The position numbers and the translations under genes were made by a program. A DNA stretch of 64,000 nt, from positions 1-64,000 of the forward strand of contig JBBELK010001442.1 of assembly GCA_037783545.1 (NCBI GenBank). The letters run 5' to 3'. Source of the stretch: Henricia sp. BOLD:AAB3569. Its lineage: Eukaryota > Echinodermata > Asteroidea > Spinulosida > Echinasteridae. The notes beneath the pieces were generated by a model. The model was not told the origin of the DNA and did not search any database. It saw nothing but the letters and a program-made list of their open reading frames with translations. This document shows, piece by piece, positions 18,116 through 29,483 of the stretch; the first letter of the stretch is position 1, and each line of letters opens with the position of its first letter.

Positions 18116-18976
18116 GATACCCAAATGATATAGACCCAAAACGTATACAGACACATTCTAATGAAGCCTCATTTCATTTATTATTTCTCAGGAGAACAAC
18201 AAACGTGACATAGGACAGTACAGGCAAAATTACAATAAAAAAAACCCAAGTAAGTCAGAAAACGAGCATGATAACACCATGGAGGTAGATAACACCCCTG
18301 AAGGATTGCCAAAAAGCGAATTTAATCACTATCTGGTGGCTCTCCCATAATGCTATCAATTACAGCGACAGACTATATTAAACTTAAAGTACGGCGATCA
18401 AAAAGTGAAACTGCACGTTAGAAGAAAAAAAAAAAAAAAATCTAATTAAAACAAAAATATCTAAATGCAGGGAAACGCAGCCATGACAGCGTGCACCCGC
18501 CACGAAAAGTCACAGTTCCACTCACCCCCTTTTTTTGTTTGTTTGTTGGTTTCCCTTTTGAAATTGGAAACTGGCCAATTATGCCGGTTGTTTCGTGATT
18601 TGTTTCAAATTCTGCCAACTAACCAAGGGTCACGTGACCGAAAACTTGACACTAAATATGACCCGGTTTACATAAAGGCCTAGGCCTAGTCTTGGAGAAA
18701 AAAAAATCCAAAAATGTATACCTTTTTAATATTGCTGATATACACATACATCACATTCACGGCCTTTTAGTTGAGTGGAAGCCGCCGACGACAGTCGCAC
18801 AAGCCCTTGAAGAAACCCTTTCCTCAGCTCAGCCCGGCTTCCTTCGACCATTCGCGAGACGCAGCAATCACGATCACGCAGCAATCACGATCACACACAA
18901 TCCAGTCGGCCGAGTTTTACAACTGCCCGCCGCGCCAATATAGTAATCTCCGTGGACAACTCACCCTATCTTCGGC
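18116..18976. other. Intergenic sequence, CpG-richer toward 18.8 kb
   Basis: AT-rich with an A run at 18,424. From about 18,780 the sequence becomes CpG-rich (GCCGCCGACGACAGTCGC). This may be a promoter-proximal region, but no exon is confirmed. Confidence 0.35.
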
Positions 18977-19255
18977 TTGGGCGGGCAACTCCGACGGGCC
19001 GTCGAGGGGTCTTATTATCCGCATAAAATCACTATGGATGGATTTAGCACCAAAATGCTAGAGCAGCAGTTTCGGATCGGTTTCGGTGAACAACAACCGT
19101 ATACATGCCAGGATATCGTGGAGAGATGCGCGGGAAGGTCGAGCGGGTCAAGAGGTGAAGGTGACGCCCTGGGGAGGGCGGTTCTATTTAACGGAATGGG
19201 GGGTGTCCAGTCCGTTTATACTACATTATCGTACGATGCCTACTTTCATCCATAG
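18977..19255 (+). CDS. Unrecognised ORF, possible first exon
   Basis: A 92-codon frame with an inner ATG at 19,034 (MDGFSTKMLEQQFRIGFGEQ). Composition is protein-like and the region is CpG-rich, but I recognise no domain and no exon partner. GGTGAAG|GTGACG near 19,160 could be a donor. It may equally be chance. Confidence 0.25.
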   Translation: MGGQLRRAVEGSYYPHKITMDGFSTKMLEQQFRIGFGEQQPYTCQDIVERCAGRSSGSRGEGDALGRAVLFNGMGGVQSVYTTLSYDAYFHP

Positions 19256-19639
19256 CGTGCTACATGTACGTTACGTTGAAGGGTTGAAGTGTCAAGGACT
19301 ACGTTGCCTGTACAGTACATGAGCTTTTAACAAGTATTTTGCGAAACAAATGACGTACAGACCAGTATACAGAGTGCTGCATGTAGTATGGCATTTTTCG
19401 CGCTACGCACATTAAACGTTCATACACGTACTCTACAAGCAACAGCCATTGACACAACCAACAGCGCAGTGCATGCGACATACCGTACCGGTAGGTAGTA
19501 CTAGTACTCGATGCATGGAGTGTCGAACGCAAACGGTGAAATTAGGATGGAATTCTCGCTGTAATTTCTCGGAAATTATGCAGCGTACGACACCCTAGTA
19601 TTAGGTAAAGTAACAATAGTGTGAGTTACAGCTTCTGAA
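19256..19639. other. Intergenic sequence
   Basis: No gene or repeat recognised; short GTAC-rich stretches only. Confidence 0.45.
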
Positions 19640-20420
19640 ATTGTGTAGTTTAAAAGCACCCGCTGTCGAAGCTGTGGCCAAGTCCGAGCGCAGGGGAGTA
19701 TTCGCCACAGTGTGGGGCTACTTCATGACTAGCTACAATTTTGACTGAAAACCCATTTTTATAAAGCAACAAACTAAACTTTATTGACGTTCTTAATGAA
19801 TCATGGAATTGGATGACAAATATTGCCAGCGAGGTATGCGTAAACCTATGAGGTAGATGCAATTTTTTCCAATTATTTTCACGAAAATCAAAAAGAGTTC
19901 AAGAATCAACGTACCTTTCAGCACTTTTTTGGGGATAAATATCAAACATACTGACAAACATGTCCCGAAACAGAAATGCGAAAAATCATCGGGGATTCCC
20001 TTTGTAGTGAAAGAGTCCTAGCTACCACGCTCGCATGTGTGAGTTGGGCAATGACCTTGGACCCTACATATCGTATACTACGTTCCTGTGAAAAAAAGCG
20101 ATATTGTAGGCGTCCAAGTTACAATTTCATAAAGCTGTTGAGCAGACAAATTTGCTCAATCCAAAATAAACCTTATCGACGTTGTCAATGCATCATATGG
20201 GATTGAATGACAAATACTGCCAGCCAAGTGTGCGTAAACCTGAGGCAGAGGCTAACTCGAAAACTTTTTCCCTAATTTTTAGAAAAACAAAAAGAGTTCA
20301 AGGATTAACCTTTCATCACATTTTCTTTGCTACATTAAATACTGACAAACATGTCCCGAAGCAGAAATGTAGCAAATGTGAGAAATCATCAGGGATTCCC
20401 TTCGTGGCGGGGGAGTCTGT
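19640..20420. repeat. Diverged tandem duplication, about 390 bp period
   Basis: TGACAAATATTGCCAGC, AAAAAGAGTTCAAG and ACTGACAAACATGTCCCGAA recur in the same order in both halves (for example 19,815 and 20,207; 19,950 and 20,340). Neither half codes. Confidence 0.8.
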
Positions 20421-20553
20421 GTAACACAGACGAGCGCCGTTTTTTAACTATCAAAATGACCACAAATACATTTGACACGCCAACCGAGGTGCCAATAGAT
20501 ATCCTACATGTAGTTTAGGACTGTAGTACTTTAAAACAAAAAAAATACATGTA

Positions 20554-20703
20554 CTCACATTCTGACTGAAGAAAAGTGACATTTCACGGCAAGTCTGCAG
20601 TCCGAAGAAAACGAAAACGCAGCCATACTATCGATGCATCGCATGCTGGGCACAAACACGCAAACGAAACTGCTGTGTCACTTTTCTTCAGTCAGAATGC
20701 GAG
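20554..20703. repeat. Hairpin-forming inverted repeat, 29-bp arms
   Basis: CATTCTGACTGAAGAAAAG (20,554-20,582) is mirrored by its complement at 20,675-20,703 with two mismatches; the loop is 92 bp. Probably a small foldback remnant. Confidence 0.8.
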
Positions 20704-21239
20704 TATTTTCTTGGGTATGAATTCCATTCACTGCATGGTCGCCACTGAGACGCTGTGTGTTAAGTCTATGGAACAGGGCAGAAAAAGTAAAAGTATTTTC
20801 AAGAAAACTGTTGAAGTTTTTTCACTCCTAAAATCACTTCCTAAATATTCAAACATTTTGGTGGTTATTAAAGACGCAGTCTCGTCAATTCGTGAAAAAA
20901 AATATTTTGCCACGAAAGTTACTGCACTCGATACTAGTTGGGCAGTCAGCTGTTACAATCCCGGATGGGTTTACTGCAAGCGGGGCAAAAACCCGATACG
21001 CGCGCGTCCATGCCGTCACAAAACCTCGTTTGAATGTGTACACAACGCAAACGAACCATTGAGCTATATATATAACAAGTTCGTTGTTTAACCTCCCTAG
21101 AAAACGCACGCACGGACGCTGTTCCAACGCGATGCCAATTAATAATAATGAAAATTTATAATGCGCCGGTATCCATCAAAAAAGATGCTCATGGCGCAGC
21201 GAGACACATTAAAAATCTAATATCACAATCATGGAGTTC
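20704..21239. other. Unassigned sequence with a long chance frame
   Basis: A 171-codon + frame (20,576-21,091) crosses the hairpin above and shows no motif. I do not call it a gene. Confidence 0.4.
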
Positions 21240-21480
21240 AGTCAGTTAATGAGATTTCATCAAATGTGTTTTAAGTGATGTTTTAAAAGTTGCAAGTGAT
21301 GGCGATAGCTTGATGTGTTCCGGTAACTTGTTCCACAAGGATGAAGCTGCTGAGGCAAAGGACCTTTCACCCCAAGATCTCTTGGAATAAACTTTCGCGT
21401 ATGTATATGGAGTTCAATGGTCGCAGCTATGGCGGACACACTAGGAAGGTTTCCATGGTAATGGGAAAGGTCTATAGAAA
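21240..21480 (-). mobile_element. LINE 3'-end fragment
   Basis: The minus strand encodes RSFASAASSLWNKLPEHIKL followed by SLATFKTSLKTHLM, the conserved C-terminal tail of CR1/L2-like reverse transcriptases. One frame change upstream; only this tail remains. Confidence 0.75.
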
Positions 21481-21659
21481 TGCCCACATTAAACCTGCGT
21501 GGGGTGTGCCCACAGATTTCTATTAACAACAAGATGAGAAACCAGTGTGTTATTGAATGGCACATCACCGTACTCGGCTTGGGGTGGTTTCGAACGCGCA
21601 CGTACGCGCGCGTAATATTAAACGTTTACAATGTATGTAAATTTGAATACCCATGTAGA

Positions 21660-21995
21660 AGTGCCCAAAATCATGCAAATTACGGTGCCCAAAATCATGC
21701 AAATGGTGCCTAAACTATGCAAATAGTTTTGCAAATATTAAATTTTTGTGTCCCCCGTTACATTTTACATCTTGTTTTTCTAAATTCAGGACACATTCTT
21801 TAAATACTTTCCATCTCAAAGAGAAAGTACATAAAGTACAATTCATACAAAATAGTTTAAAAGCCATTTTAATGATTTTTGTACGAAAAATAACACACAT
21901 CAGGTGTAACGGGGGACACTAAATGTCACACTTTTGGACCCCTAATTTATAGAAAGACCCAAATGGTGCCCAAAAGTATGCAAATGAAGTGGCTA
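21660..21995. repeat. ATGCAAAT-repeat region around a small foldback
   Basis: GTGCCCAAAATCATGCAAAT occurs twice (21,661 and 21,687), with further TATGCAAAT at 21,716 and 21,977. Between them GTGTCCCCCGTTACA (about 21,748) and its complement TGTAACGGGGGACAC (about 21,904) form an inverted repeat with a loop of about 140 bp. Confidence 0.7.
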
Positions 21996-22660
21996 TAAAT
22001 ATGGTAATGAGAAGGCGCGGTTATGCGCGTACGGCATCCGTGGGTACGGACGGATATCTGTGGGTGTGCCAGTCTTGTTGGAGTTGTTTCTGGTTCACTG
22101 CACAGTGCATACCGACTAGAAGGAAAAACGATGCCGAAAAATCAACGGGCCCGTTGATCAATAACAAGGCTACGTAATAAGCAAAGTGCAGGCATTATAT
22201 GGAAGGCCTACTTTGCCTTCTGCATGCTATGTATACCTTTGCACTATGGCTAGCGCAATGAATTATTTACCTTAATAATGGAGATGTGGTTTGTAAAATC
22301 CACATACTATACCGTTATTCCTACGTGGTGCACGCTAATGCAAAGTCTGGTTGTTTTATGCCATTTTCTGCTACAGTGAATTAAGCCGGTATTGATTCCA
22401 TATTTCACACCTGCCGGCGATTTGTTTTCTGGAGCATACATCATCATGGTTTAGGACATTGCTTCCGATTGGTCTAACCCCATGCACATGTTGCATACTT
22501 GTCGATAACTTAACCTTAACATAATTAACCCAACACTCTTCACACTCTTTCTCATGGATGAAAAATTTAACAAGTTTGATTTGCCCCGGTCTATGGTGTG
22601 CGGCCAAACCGGCCCGAATTGTTTCAGCGCACACCTTTCCGTAGAAGGAACATTAGCACA
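21996..22660. other. Intergenic sequence
   Basis: No gene recognised. A GTGGTGCACGCTAATGC word near 22,326 resembles the GTGCACCACATAGCAAC repeats at 30.7, 51.8 and 52.1 kb. Confidence 0.4.
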
Positions 22661-22663
22661 AGT

Positions 22664-22800
22664 CATATTTATGACTTATAGGTCATAATTATAATATAAG
22701 TCATAATTATAATTATAAATTATAATTCATAAATATGACTTAACCTATGGTAAATCACAATAACTTACGATAAGCCATATATAAGTCATAACATTTTATC
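22664..22800. repeat. AT-rich palindromic stretch
   Basis: ATAAGTCATAATTATAA-type words in both orientations (CATATTTATGACTTATAGG against CATAAATATGACTTAACC) form overlapping inverted repeats. Confidence 0.75.
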
Positions 22801-22887
22801 TTCAAGCAAACTTGAATCCGTGGTTCTGATTGGTGGATCCATGGCAACAACAGTGTGACATTATCCTATGTCCCGTCTTGATCTTCC

Positions 22888-23021
22888 GATGTTAACAATT
22901 GGATCTAAACTAAAAATCACTGAACCGTGTCCCAGTGCTTTTCCAACAGTACTTTTCCCGACGGCCATGATAGTTTAGATCCAATCGCCATGGCAACACA
23001 CGTCACACTTCGGCAGTCTAT
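22888..23021 (-). mobile_element. MITE of the GTGACG/CTTCGGCAGTCTAT family (copy A, partial)
   Basis: Shares CAATTGGATCTAAACTA, CCGACGGCCAT and CACTTCGGCAGTCTAT with copy B at 29,577-29,744 in opposite orientation. The left end is degraded. Confidence 0.75.
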
Positions 23022-23963
23022 CCTGGTAACTTTGACTCGATGTGAAGGGCACCAAGCTGTAACATTGGGTCAAGACTTCTTAGGCACCAAATATTTGGCA
23101 GAAACCAACATACGTAATTTGCAACAATGTCACCAACTCGGCAAGACGTTATTGCCCAAACTGCGATACAACACTCTCGATTTCTCTGCAGTCACGGCGA
23201 TAAGGCACCACCCACAATGCGATCAGGAATTACCTTTGTATTGGAATCTATAACAAAGCAGTTCCAGTTGGATGAACACATAGTTGAAGCGCAGACCGCG
23301 AGCGGAAAGTATAGGGAAATAAAAACTTTATGGCCTTTTGATACACCTATGGCATGAACACCTTGACAAAACCATATGTACAATAACGCTGGTGCGTGCG
23401 TTCTTTGTTTTTTTTAGGTCCCTGCTTTCCCAAAATTCACAGATCTGGTAGCTATACCTGCAGCCCAATGAGGTATTTTGCGTCTAGCCACTGAAGGTAC
23501 AGATTCCACTAAACTGGTGAGTACTTACTTCCAAATACTGAAAGGCACACAGGCCTGTTTTTTGCTGATATATGCTATGCTGCTTCTGCTTGGCCTGGGT
23601 GACTTTTAAAATACCCCCAAAAGTGACTTTTAATTAGAGTTTTGCGCACAAGCACAATTCTAGCAGGAATACATAGTATTCGATGACCTTATCAATAATC
23701 AGTAACTTAAGAATGACATATCCCGTGCATTCTTCAAGAACGACTGAAAGGGCTATGTCGCGGTTTGCGCCGGCGCAAAATCCTTTAAAATTGACATAAT
23801 GCGCATCGTGTGAGTACAGTGTGGGCTATGTGTAAATTGTGTCTAGCGTTATTCTATTGGACATCATGCACCTATCAATTGTTTCCCACACCTGTTAATG
23901 TACCCCACCCCCTCGTGTTACCCCACCCTTGGGAGGTGATTTGGTCACGTGTTTCATGCCAAA
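23022..23963. other. Intergenic sequence
   Basis: No gene recognised. Short frames only. Confidence 0.4.
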
Positions 23964-24610
23964 ATCAAATTATCAGGGTACATCGGAGCGAATCGCGAAT
24001 GTTTTGCACTGCTGGTGGGTATTGTCACCTAAAATACCCCTGAGGGGGTGGGGATTTTGTCAATTGGCAGTCTCTATCCCTTAGATGTCGCACAGGGGTG
24101 GGGCGGGGAAGCAATTCATAGTTGTATCGATGGTTTATACTTTACGCGTACAATTACCGAGAGACGGAGATGAAGCTTGAAAAAAAAAGCTAGGCCAAAA
24201 AGTTTTGTATCATATACACATATTGTGATAGCTCATGTAGGGTGTATAGTAATGCGCATTACCCCCAAAAAAGTCACAAAAAGCTACATTTGAAACAATA
24301 TCTTACATCTTAAAAACGTTTTGCATTTTAAGGTTTATAACCTAAGACAAAACACGTAACTGGCCACATTATCAAATTATCAGGGCACATGGGAACGAAT
24401 CGTGCACATTTTGTGGGTATTTTGTCTCCTAATTTTTGCTCCAAGGTACAATCCCCACCTCTTAGATATCGTAGTCAGGGGTGGGGACGGGGCCAGGAAT
24501 TAAATGTATAGTTCCATCAAAATTAATGGTTTATGTTTCAATTTATACGTTCGTGTGCAATGCCGATAGACGGAGACGAAACTTGAAATTGTTAGGCCAA
24601 CCTTTTCACG
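23964..24610. repeat. Tandem duplication, about 407 bp period
   Basis: ATCAAATTATCAGGG, GGGGTGGGG and CGGAGA(T/C)GAA(G/A)CTTGAAA recur in the same order from 23,964 and from 24,371. Non-coding. Confidence 0.8.
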
Positions 24611-24671
24611 TTTTATTGCCCAACAGACGTACTAGTAAGAACAATAATTATTCATTAACAACGATTTAATC

Positions 24672-24974
24672 TCAACAGAGTTCTATTAACGTTACTGTAA
24701 CAGCATTCAGGATACTTTCACTGTTAACATCACCTTTAAGCAGACGGATTCCAACTCGACGTAGCTTGGCAATCAAAGGGAAATCTTGTCGGTGATGGCG
24801 CCTTATATAAGCAGGCAAAAGAGAGGCGTAACATTTCCCCATTATGGGTAATATGCAACGCACGGGGCCTACGGCCGGCTTTGTTTCCCATCTGAAGGAT
24901 GGACAAATTGGACAAGGGCGCCCCATGAGGACAGTCTGAATATTAGCACAATTTCGAAAATGGGTGTTTTTCAC
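24672..24974 (-). CDS. Unrecognised 100-codon frame
   Basis: Minus-strand frame with protein-like composition (LPAYIRRHHRQDFPLIAKLR, LLKGDVNSESILNAV). No domain recognised and no splice context identified. Kept as a weak candidate only. Confidence 0.2.
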   Translation of the reverse strand: MKNTHFRNCANIQTVLMGRPCPICPSFRWETKPAVGPVRCILPIMGKCYASLLPAYIRRHHRQDFPLIAKLRRVGIRLLKGDVNSESILNAVTVTLIELC

Positions 24975-25202
24975 AATTTTACAACATTTTAGAGGCAGTC
25001 GGGCGCCGCCCTAAATAACTTTGCATTGCGTAAATAATGGCCCGGACCATCAGATCTATTTAACGACCACGCAAGTTAAGATCTCGGTAAGTGCATGTTA
25101 TGAAGGCTTCATGAATACCACTTAGTACGCTCTCAAAGCCCTCGCAAAGTCCTCGTAACTTCTTCGTAAGTCACTCTTAGTGAGCAAATTTAAGAGCGCT
25201 TC

Positions 25203-25454
25203 GTGAATAAGGCCCCAGGCCTTTATGCTTCACGTCAATCTGATTACCGAGAGGGTCATAGTACTGAGACTGCGCTTCTTCGTGTGCAAAACGATGTTTT
25301 GCGTGCTCTCGGTAAGCGGCTTGACGCCATCCTGGTTATGCTTGACTTGTCCTCTGCATTCGACACCATCGATCACGACATAGCCCTGAACCGCCTTAAC
25401 CAGTGGTTTGGGGTTGAGGGTACTCCTCTCAGTTTCTTTGAGTCATTTCTCTAG
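25203..25454 (+). pseudogene. LINE reverse-transcriptase fragment
   Basis: Reads YREGHSTETALLRVQNDVL and LDAILVMLDLSSAFDTIDHD. The second is the motif with the first catalytic Asp (DLSSAFDT) of CR1/L2-like reverse transcriptases. About 80 codons remain; it stops at 25,452 just after the FFESFL block. Confidence 0.85.
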
Positions 25455-25704
25455 AGGAGAACATAAAAAGTGTGTTATAACTCCCGCCGTTACAATCTTC
25501 CCATCGAACCACATGCTACCACTCGGGCAATCCACTGGGTCTTGCGTGGACCCTGTGGTTCTTACCAATTTCTGTTACCACTAAACAATCCCCTGAGACT
25601 GTTTTAGTTTGATACATAGCAAGTATTTATTTCCCCTTTGAGGGCATACACTGCATGCACCAAACACAACGTTATAAAATGATTAACGTAAACGCAAAAG
25701 ACGA

Positions 25705-25708
25705 TTAA
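25705..25708. repeat. TTAA target site (left, copy 1)
   Basis: TTAA borders the element; the matching TTAA is at 27,581-27,584. Confidence 0.8.
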
Positions 25709-26227
25709 AGAGGAAGAATCCCCCTTGACGAAAATCCAGCATTTATAATAGGCTTTTTTTGATAGTCCAAACATCCCTCTTGCCGACGTGGATTTTTATT
25801 ATTTTTTAATTGTCGGTTTTAAGTGGATAAATTGCAAGCAAAAGTGCGCTTTTCGAAAATGAGATTTTCGCGATTTCTGAAACGCTCATTAGGTATTCAT
25901 GATATGCGCGTGACCCCGTGACGCAATCCTGAGAAAGAGAAGTCAACACGATTGTTAGCTCCATACGTTTACGCGCAAAAAACTTGGAAAACCGTCTCTG
26001 TTAGATGGTGTTTTTTGAAGAATTTTGTTGGTCCAAAAAGCCAGAGATATGCCCAGTAGCTGCGTGGTTGCATGTTTTACCAGACACTATGAAAAAAAAA
26101 AGAGCAGAAATATATTTTTTTCTATTACCAAGAGAGAGAAAAATGAGTCGCTCATTCTATAACTTGTACGGCTGATGTTCAAACACGTGAAAACTACTCC
26201 CGCAGGGGACCGTACCATGCTGCACAC

Positions 26228-27107
26228 CATCCTCTTGCAACAGTGTCCCTTTAACGCACTCCCTAACTCCTGCGTACAGTGGCCCTGTTGAAAAAGGCCC
26301 CATTTCGCGGTGGGACTAGCGACAGAAATTTTGTCGCCTCTGCTGGACCAATCAGGACGCTTGGCAGTGCATTGCAGCATGATTGCAGGCATTCAAATGT
26401 AACGCGCGCAGATTGTAAACACCGTGCATGCATGTGATACATGTACTCGGTAATGCTGGCTGTTGTCCGCGTCGGCGATTGGCTGCTATTTAAAGCATAC
26501 TCGGGAATCCGTTCCAATACATTCGTCAGCATGCATCCCTGTTATTAATTTGAAAAAACTGCGGAGTAAATTAAGATCGTCGTTTGAAAGTTTGGTAGGA
26601 ATGGGACAGCAGGCGCGGATCCAGAGGTGTTTTTTTTGGGGGTCAAACCCCCCCCCCCCCCCCCCCCCCCCCCTGCTCCGACACCAAAAAAATAATGTAA
26701 TGCATTTTTTGCGTGTCCGCCTGTCCGAAACAAGCGGACATAAAAATCTGACGGGCAAAACCCCTCCCTGGTGGAAAAACCCCCTCCTGGAAAAATTCCT
26801 AGATCCGCCCCTGGACAGTCATAAGAAACGGAACCCAATACAATTTCTGGAAAGTATAGAAATCGTCTCTTTTCGGCATAACATGACCGAATTGATTAAA
26901 TTACATCAAAATGACTCGGGCGTGAGTTGGCTCAAGACAACAGCCGGCTCACTCCACGGATTTGCGTGTGTTTCCTCATGCTGACGAATGTATTGGAACG
27001 GATTCCCCAGTATGCTTTAAATAGCAGCCAATCGCCGACGCGGACAACAGCCAGCATTACCGAGTACGTCGCTTTACAGAGTGGAAATTCCCTGATATCT
27101 CAGGATG
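26228..27107. mobile_element. 880-bp insertion with 9-bp duplication GCTGCACAC
   Basis: GCTGCACAC stands at 26,219-26,227 and 27,108-27,116. The inverted copy of the host element (57.66 kb) has the undivided site. Ends are CATCCT...AGGATG. Subterminal 91-bp arms (26,443-26,533 and 26,977-27,067) are inverted repeats. A 9-bp duplication suggests a Mutator-like element, but no transposase is present. Confidence 0.82.
26610..26813. mobile_element. Short TIR element CAGGCGCGGATC...GATCCGCCCCTG
   Basis: Terminal CAGGCGCGGATCCAG and CTAGATCCGCCCCTG are inverted; GGACAG flanks both sides. It contains a run of about 23 C. It lies between the two 91-bp arms of the 880-bp insertion, so it is the third nesting level. 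Confidence 0.75.
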
Positions 27108-27828
27108 GCTGCACACAGACCGCTGTTAATGCCGTTCGTTCCGTGACAAAACCACCCGTCGCAATGCACCAGTATTTACTTCAAAATAGCTTCATTGTGA
27201 GCTACAATTTCATCGTTTTTTTCACAAAACAGGTAATAATAGATTGTTGTCATATTACATGAAGTGTTTTTCACGTTTGTATTTTGAATTACAAGGACAA
27301 AACATGCATGATAAACATTCACTTCGTGTATTTTCCATTCAATACTGCACAGACCGTTTTGTATGTTTCTCAGGATGACGTCAAAACCCTGTTGATAAAC
27401 AAGCCAAGTGACCTCGAGCGTTTCAGAATTTCGGGTGAAGAGGGTCGGAATTGCTTTACGTTTTAAGCAAAAGCCTGTCGATTTTTTGTGAAAAACAAGT
27501 TGTAATGGTGTTGTAGACACATACACCTCCATGATAAACAGAAAAACTAAAACAATGTGGAAGGGGGGGATTCTAGCTGTTTAACGAAAATACAAAACGA
27601 CAGTCAAATGCAAATTAAAAATTTAATCAGATAATATCGACGCCTGCAAATATTGGGCCCTTTATTATATTCGAACGCCAGTAACAGCCCTGTTCAAACA
27701 ACCCTGTGCATGTGATAAGAAAATCGTTCTCATTGTCGAAACAACGGCACCCACTACTAGTCCAGGACCTGTGACAGTTTTGTATGCACTTCATTTAGGA
27801 GAGGATTTCTCAACTAATCTAGGCTAAT

Positions 27829-28650
27829 TTGACCCCAAGGAGCAACTTGGGATGTGTGCCAAATTCGCTATCCGGGACGAAATACCCGAAAATTACCACG
27901 CCCTTTTTAAGATGGCCACGCCCCTTTCTTCATCAGAAGTGCTGCTTCCAACACAGTTGTATCTACTGAATTCAACTGATATCGGCTAATATGACCCTGA
28001 GGAACAACTTGGAATGTGTCCCAAAATCGCTACCTGGGGAGAAGTACCCAAAAATGACGCCCTTTAAAATTACCAATCCCCTTCTTATCAGAAGTGCTAC
28101 TTCCGACATAACTGTACTTGTATCTACTGAACTCGACTGATATAAGCTAATTTAACCCCGAGGAACAACTTGGGATTTGTGCCAAATTCACTATCCATGG
28201 ATAAGTACCTGGAAATGACCACACCCTTTTAAATGACCACGCCCCATCTTCTCAGAAGTGCTACTTTCAACATTGCTTTATCTACTGATATAAGATAATA
28301 GGGAGGTTTAGATGCACGTAAAACGCGAATGTGCACGTAAAATGCTTTGCTCTCTTGGTAATTATTCTGAGGCTATCTTACAGCAGATGAAAACCAAAAT
28401 CCCACATATGAAACTTTCGTGGCGAGATAACTTTGTTGTTGTGACCAAGATTCGAGCCCACCTCTAGGGCCTCTTCGTCATATGACCTGTATGTGCTGAA
28501 AGAATTTCGCGTTCACGTGACCCCGAGGAACAACATGGGACGTATGTCAAAATCGCTACCTAGAGGCAAAGTACCCGAAAATTACCACGCCCTTTTAAAT
28601 GTGACCACGCCCTTTTAAAGGTGGCCACGCCCCTATGTACTTCCGACATA
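27829..28650. repeat. Satellite-like tandem repeat, about 162 bp
   Basis: GACCCC(A/G)AGGA(G/A)CAACTTGGGA starts at 27,831, 27,993, 28,154 and 28,518, each followed by AAATGACCACGCCC(T/C)-type words. Spacing is 162, 161 and 364; the last gap holds an extra stretch of about 203 bp (28,311-28,515). Confidence 0.88.
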
Positions 28651-28993
28651 CAATACTATTTGCACTATACTCCTAAACGTAGAGGGCGACCGTATCCATT
28701 TCCTTAAGATATTTTGACTGAGGAGAAGGTGGGAGGAACGTAAGTATGGTGTAGGTACTTGTTGGCGAGGAAGAGGCAAGTCATGGGTATTTCCCCCCAC
28801 CCGTATACGCTCACACCCATTACGTACATGTACTTGGACTCCTGTCGCTACCTCCCCATTTCTAAGACTTAGAGACTGGAGCCCGAGACGTGAATAGGGT
28901 GGTGCAAATATAATACTAGTTATAAGGCCTCATCAATATATTTGTATCAGGCTCAATTTCACGTGCTTGAAGTACGTTCTTTGTTTTACAGCA

Positions 28994-29483
28994 ATGGAGA
29001 AGCAACAATTCCAGTTGAAGACGCAACCGACGATCGCACAGTATCACACTGCACGTCAAGTTAAACCTAAAGGGGAATGGCAGTTTGATGAACCACGGTT
29101 AGACGTGGACGATATCCAGGGAGACGCGCTCTTGGGCTTTAATAAGCCTCATCTTGCTATTCTGGCTCTAAACATTGCTGATGACACCCAAGCAAGTATC
29201 CAAAATACCAAGAAATGGTTGTCTGATGACGTCATTCCAAGCGTGACTTCAGCAAGAGATGTTCTGCAGTTTCGTGACATGTTCCGCATGATGCGTGCAA
29301 GACGCAGCGGTCTTAAGCCGTCTACGGTGGCTCAGATTTGCTTCAACGTTTCCTTTTCCTACGAGACCCTTCTCATGTTGGCTCCTGAAGATGACGTCAA
29401 GAAGTTCTACCAGCCGAGTGTTAACGTGGCCTTCAAGGTTGGTTTGCCGGCCCGCTCGACCTATCTCCACGATCCCAAAACAG
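28994..29483 (+). CDS. DyP peroxidase coding exon 1
   Basis: 163 codons plus one base. Acceptor TTTTACAG at 28,984-28,991; donor CAG|GTAACC at 29,484. Holds the N-terminal ferredoxin-like half: [25 protein letters not shown], and GLPARS before the donor. Confidence 0.85.

Larger units (their letters stand above)
25709..27580. mobile_element. TTAA-target DNA transposon (copy 1) with nested insertions
   Basis: Flanked by TTAA on both sides, with imperfect terminal repeats AGAGGAAGAATCCCCCTT and ACAGCTAGAATCCCCCC. The same element lies inverted at 56,321-58,137, also between TTAA sites. TTAA targets are used by piggyBac and Kolobok; which one is not decided, because no transposase remains. The copy is enlarged by an 880-bp insertion at 26,228-27,107. 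The core without insertions is roughly 1 kb. Confidence 0.85.

Noticed and set aside
20576-21091. 171-codon gene
   Set aside because: Frame passes through a 29-bp-arm hairpin, has no recognisable motif and lacks splice or start support.
26486-26984. Open frames through the C run at 26.65 kb
   Set aside because: They cross the nested transposon junctions and a homopolymer; no coding signal.
25709-27580. The conserved frame GFCLKRKA...TLFTRNSETL as a transposase gene
   Set aside because: Shared by both copies only because the DNA is duplicated; no DDE motif and the frame is short.
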